In this document: positions 5,708-5,836 of the stretch, in pieces | How the letters are laid out: each line of letters begins with the position of its first letter | Position numbering within the stretch: the stretch's first letter is position 1 | Assembly: GCA_028704125.1 (NCBI GenBank) | Contig: JAQVLM010000225.1 | Span: forward strand, 1 to 5,836 | Direction: 5' to 3' | DNA: 5,836 bases | From: Opitutales bacterium | GTDB taxonomy: Bacteria > Verrucomicrobiota > Verrucomicrobiia > Opitutales > JAFGAQ01 | Notes under the pieces: generated by a model | Databases searched by the model: none | The model's input: only the letters and a program-made list of their open reading frames with translations | What the model was told of the DNA's origin: nothing | Translations under genes and position numbers: made by a program

Positions 5708-5836
5708 TCAGCGAGGAACGATGACAGGTTCAACCACAGGTCCGCAAACGCGGGCATAGAGACTCTGGCGTGCGTCGAGGCAGTAGCTGCGTCCATTGAT
5801 GCGGAAGGTCGAATCCACTGTATGTCCCACAATCTG
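5708..5836 (-). CDS. C-terminal end of an unidentified protein (partial)
   Basis: The frame is open from the window edge (5836) to TGA at 5710-5708, giving 42 residues. The sequence TVDSTFRINGRSYCLD followed by ARQSLYARVCGPVV reads as alternating polar/hydrophobic strands with two cysteines (19 and 31) and a Pro/Val-rich end. Third codon positions are rich in C, as in real coding DNA, and the other minus-strand frames are less protein-like. The pattern could fit a small beta-rich C-terminal domain, but no family can be named from 42 residues. The 5' part lies outside the window. Confidence 0.4.
   Translation of the reverse strand, partial: QIVGHTVDSTFRINGRSYCLDARQSLYARVCGPVVEPVIVPR

Overview
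The window carries a four-gene block on the minus strand (about 4389 down to 819), a divergently transcribed transposase-like gene on the plus strand (4544-5536), a repeat-rich gene-free stretch at the left end (1 to about 650), and the last codons of another minus-strand gene at the right edge. Base composition is balanced (roughly 50% GC by eye). The long REP-associated transposase type, the TIGR03663/Agl23-like membrane protein, and the intergenic repeat fragments (CGCAGAG, GATTAACAG, CCCTACC types) resemble what I know from Verrucomicrobiota (Opitutales/Puniceicoccales-like) and related PVC-group genomes. This assignment is inference; no marker gene is present.

Minus-strand block, in transcription order: an NfeD-like membrane protein (4389-3853), a small COG4551-type tyrosine phosphatase (3787-3419), a TIGR03663/Agl23-like multi-membrane glycosyltransferase-family protein (3374 or 3422 to 1788), and a DUF58 protein with a von Willebrand A-like fold (1736-819). 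Gaps are short: 65 nt, a 4-nt overlap if the GTG start of the third gene is used, and 51 nt. One transcript from the AT-rich region 4417-4543 is therefore plausible. All four families point to the cell envelope or its regulation, but no common pathway can be demonstrated.

Plus strand: a 330-residue RAYT (TnpA-REP, Y1/HUH family) with an HFH metal-binding motif, a candidate catalytic Tyr and a long C-terminal extension. It has the only strong Shine-Dalgarno in the window.

Left end: 298-661 is a mosaic of fragments that look like dispersed intergenic repeats. Inside it lies a pair of inverted GTAG-plus-hairpin units (449-477 and 556-584) with the architecture of REP elements, the known substrates of RAYT proteins. 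This possible RAYT/REP pairing is the most interesting link in the window. Right end: two short minus-strand reading frames (5836-5708 and 5696-5520) look coding-like and may be the 3' end of a gene plus a small gene, or one frameshifted remnant.
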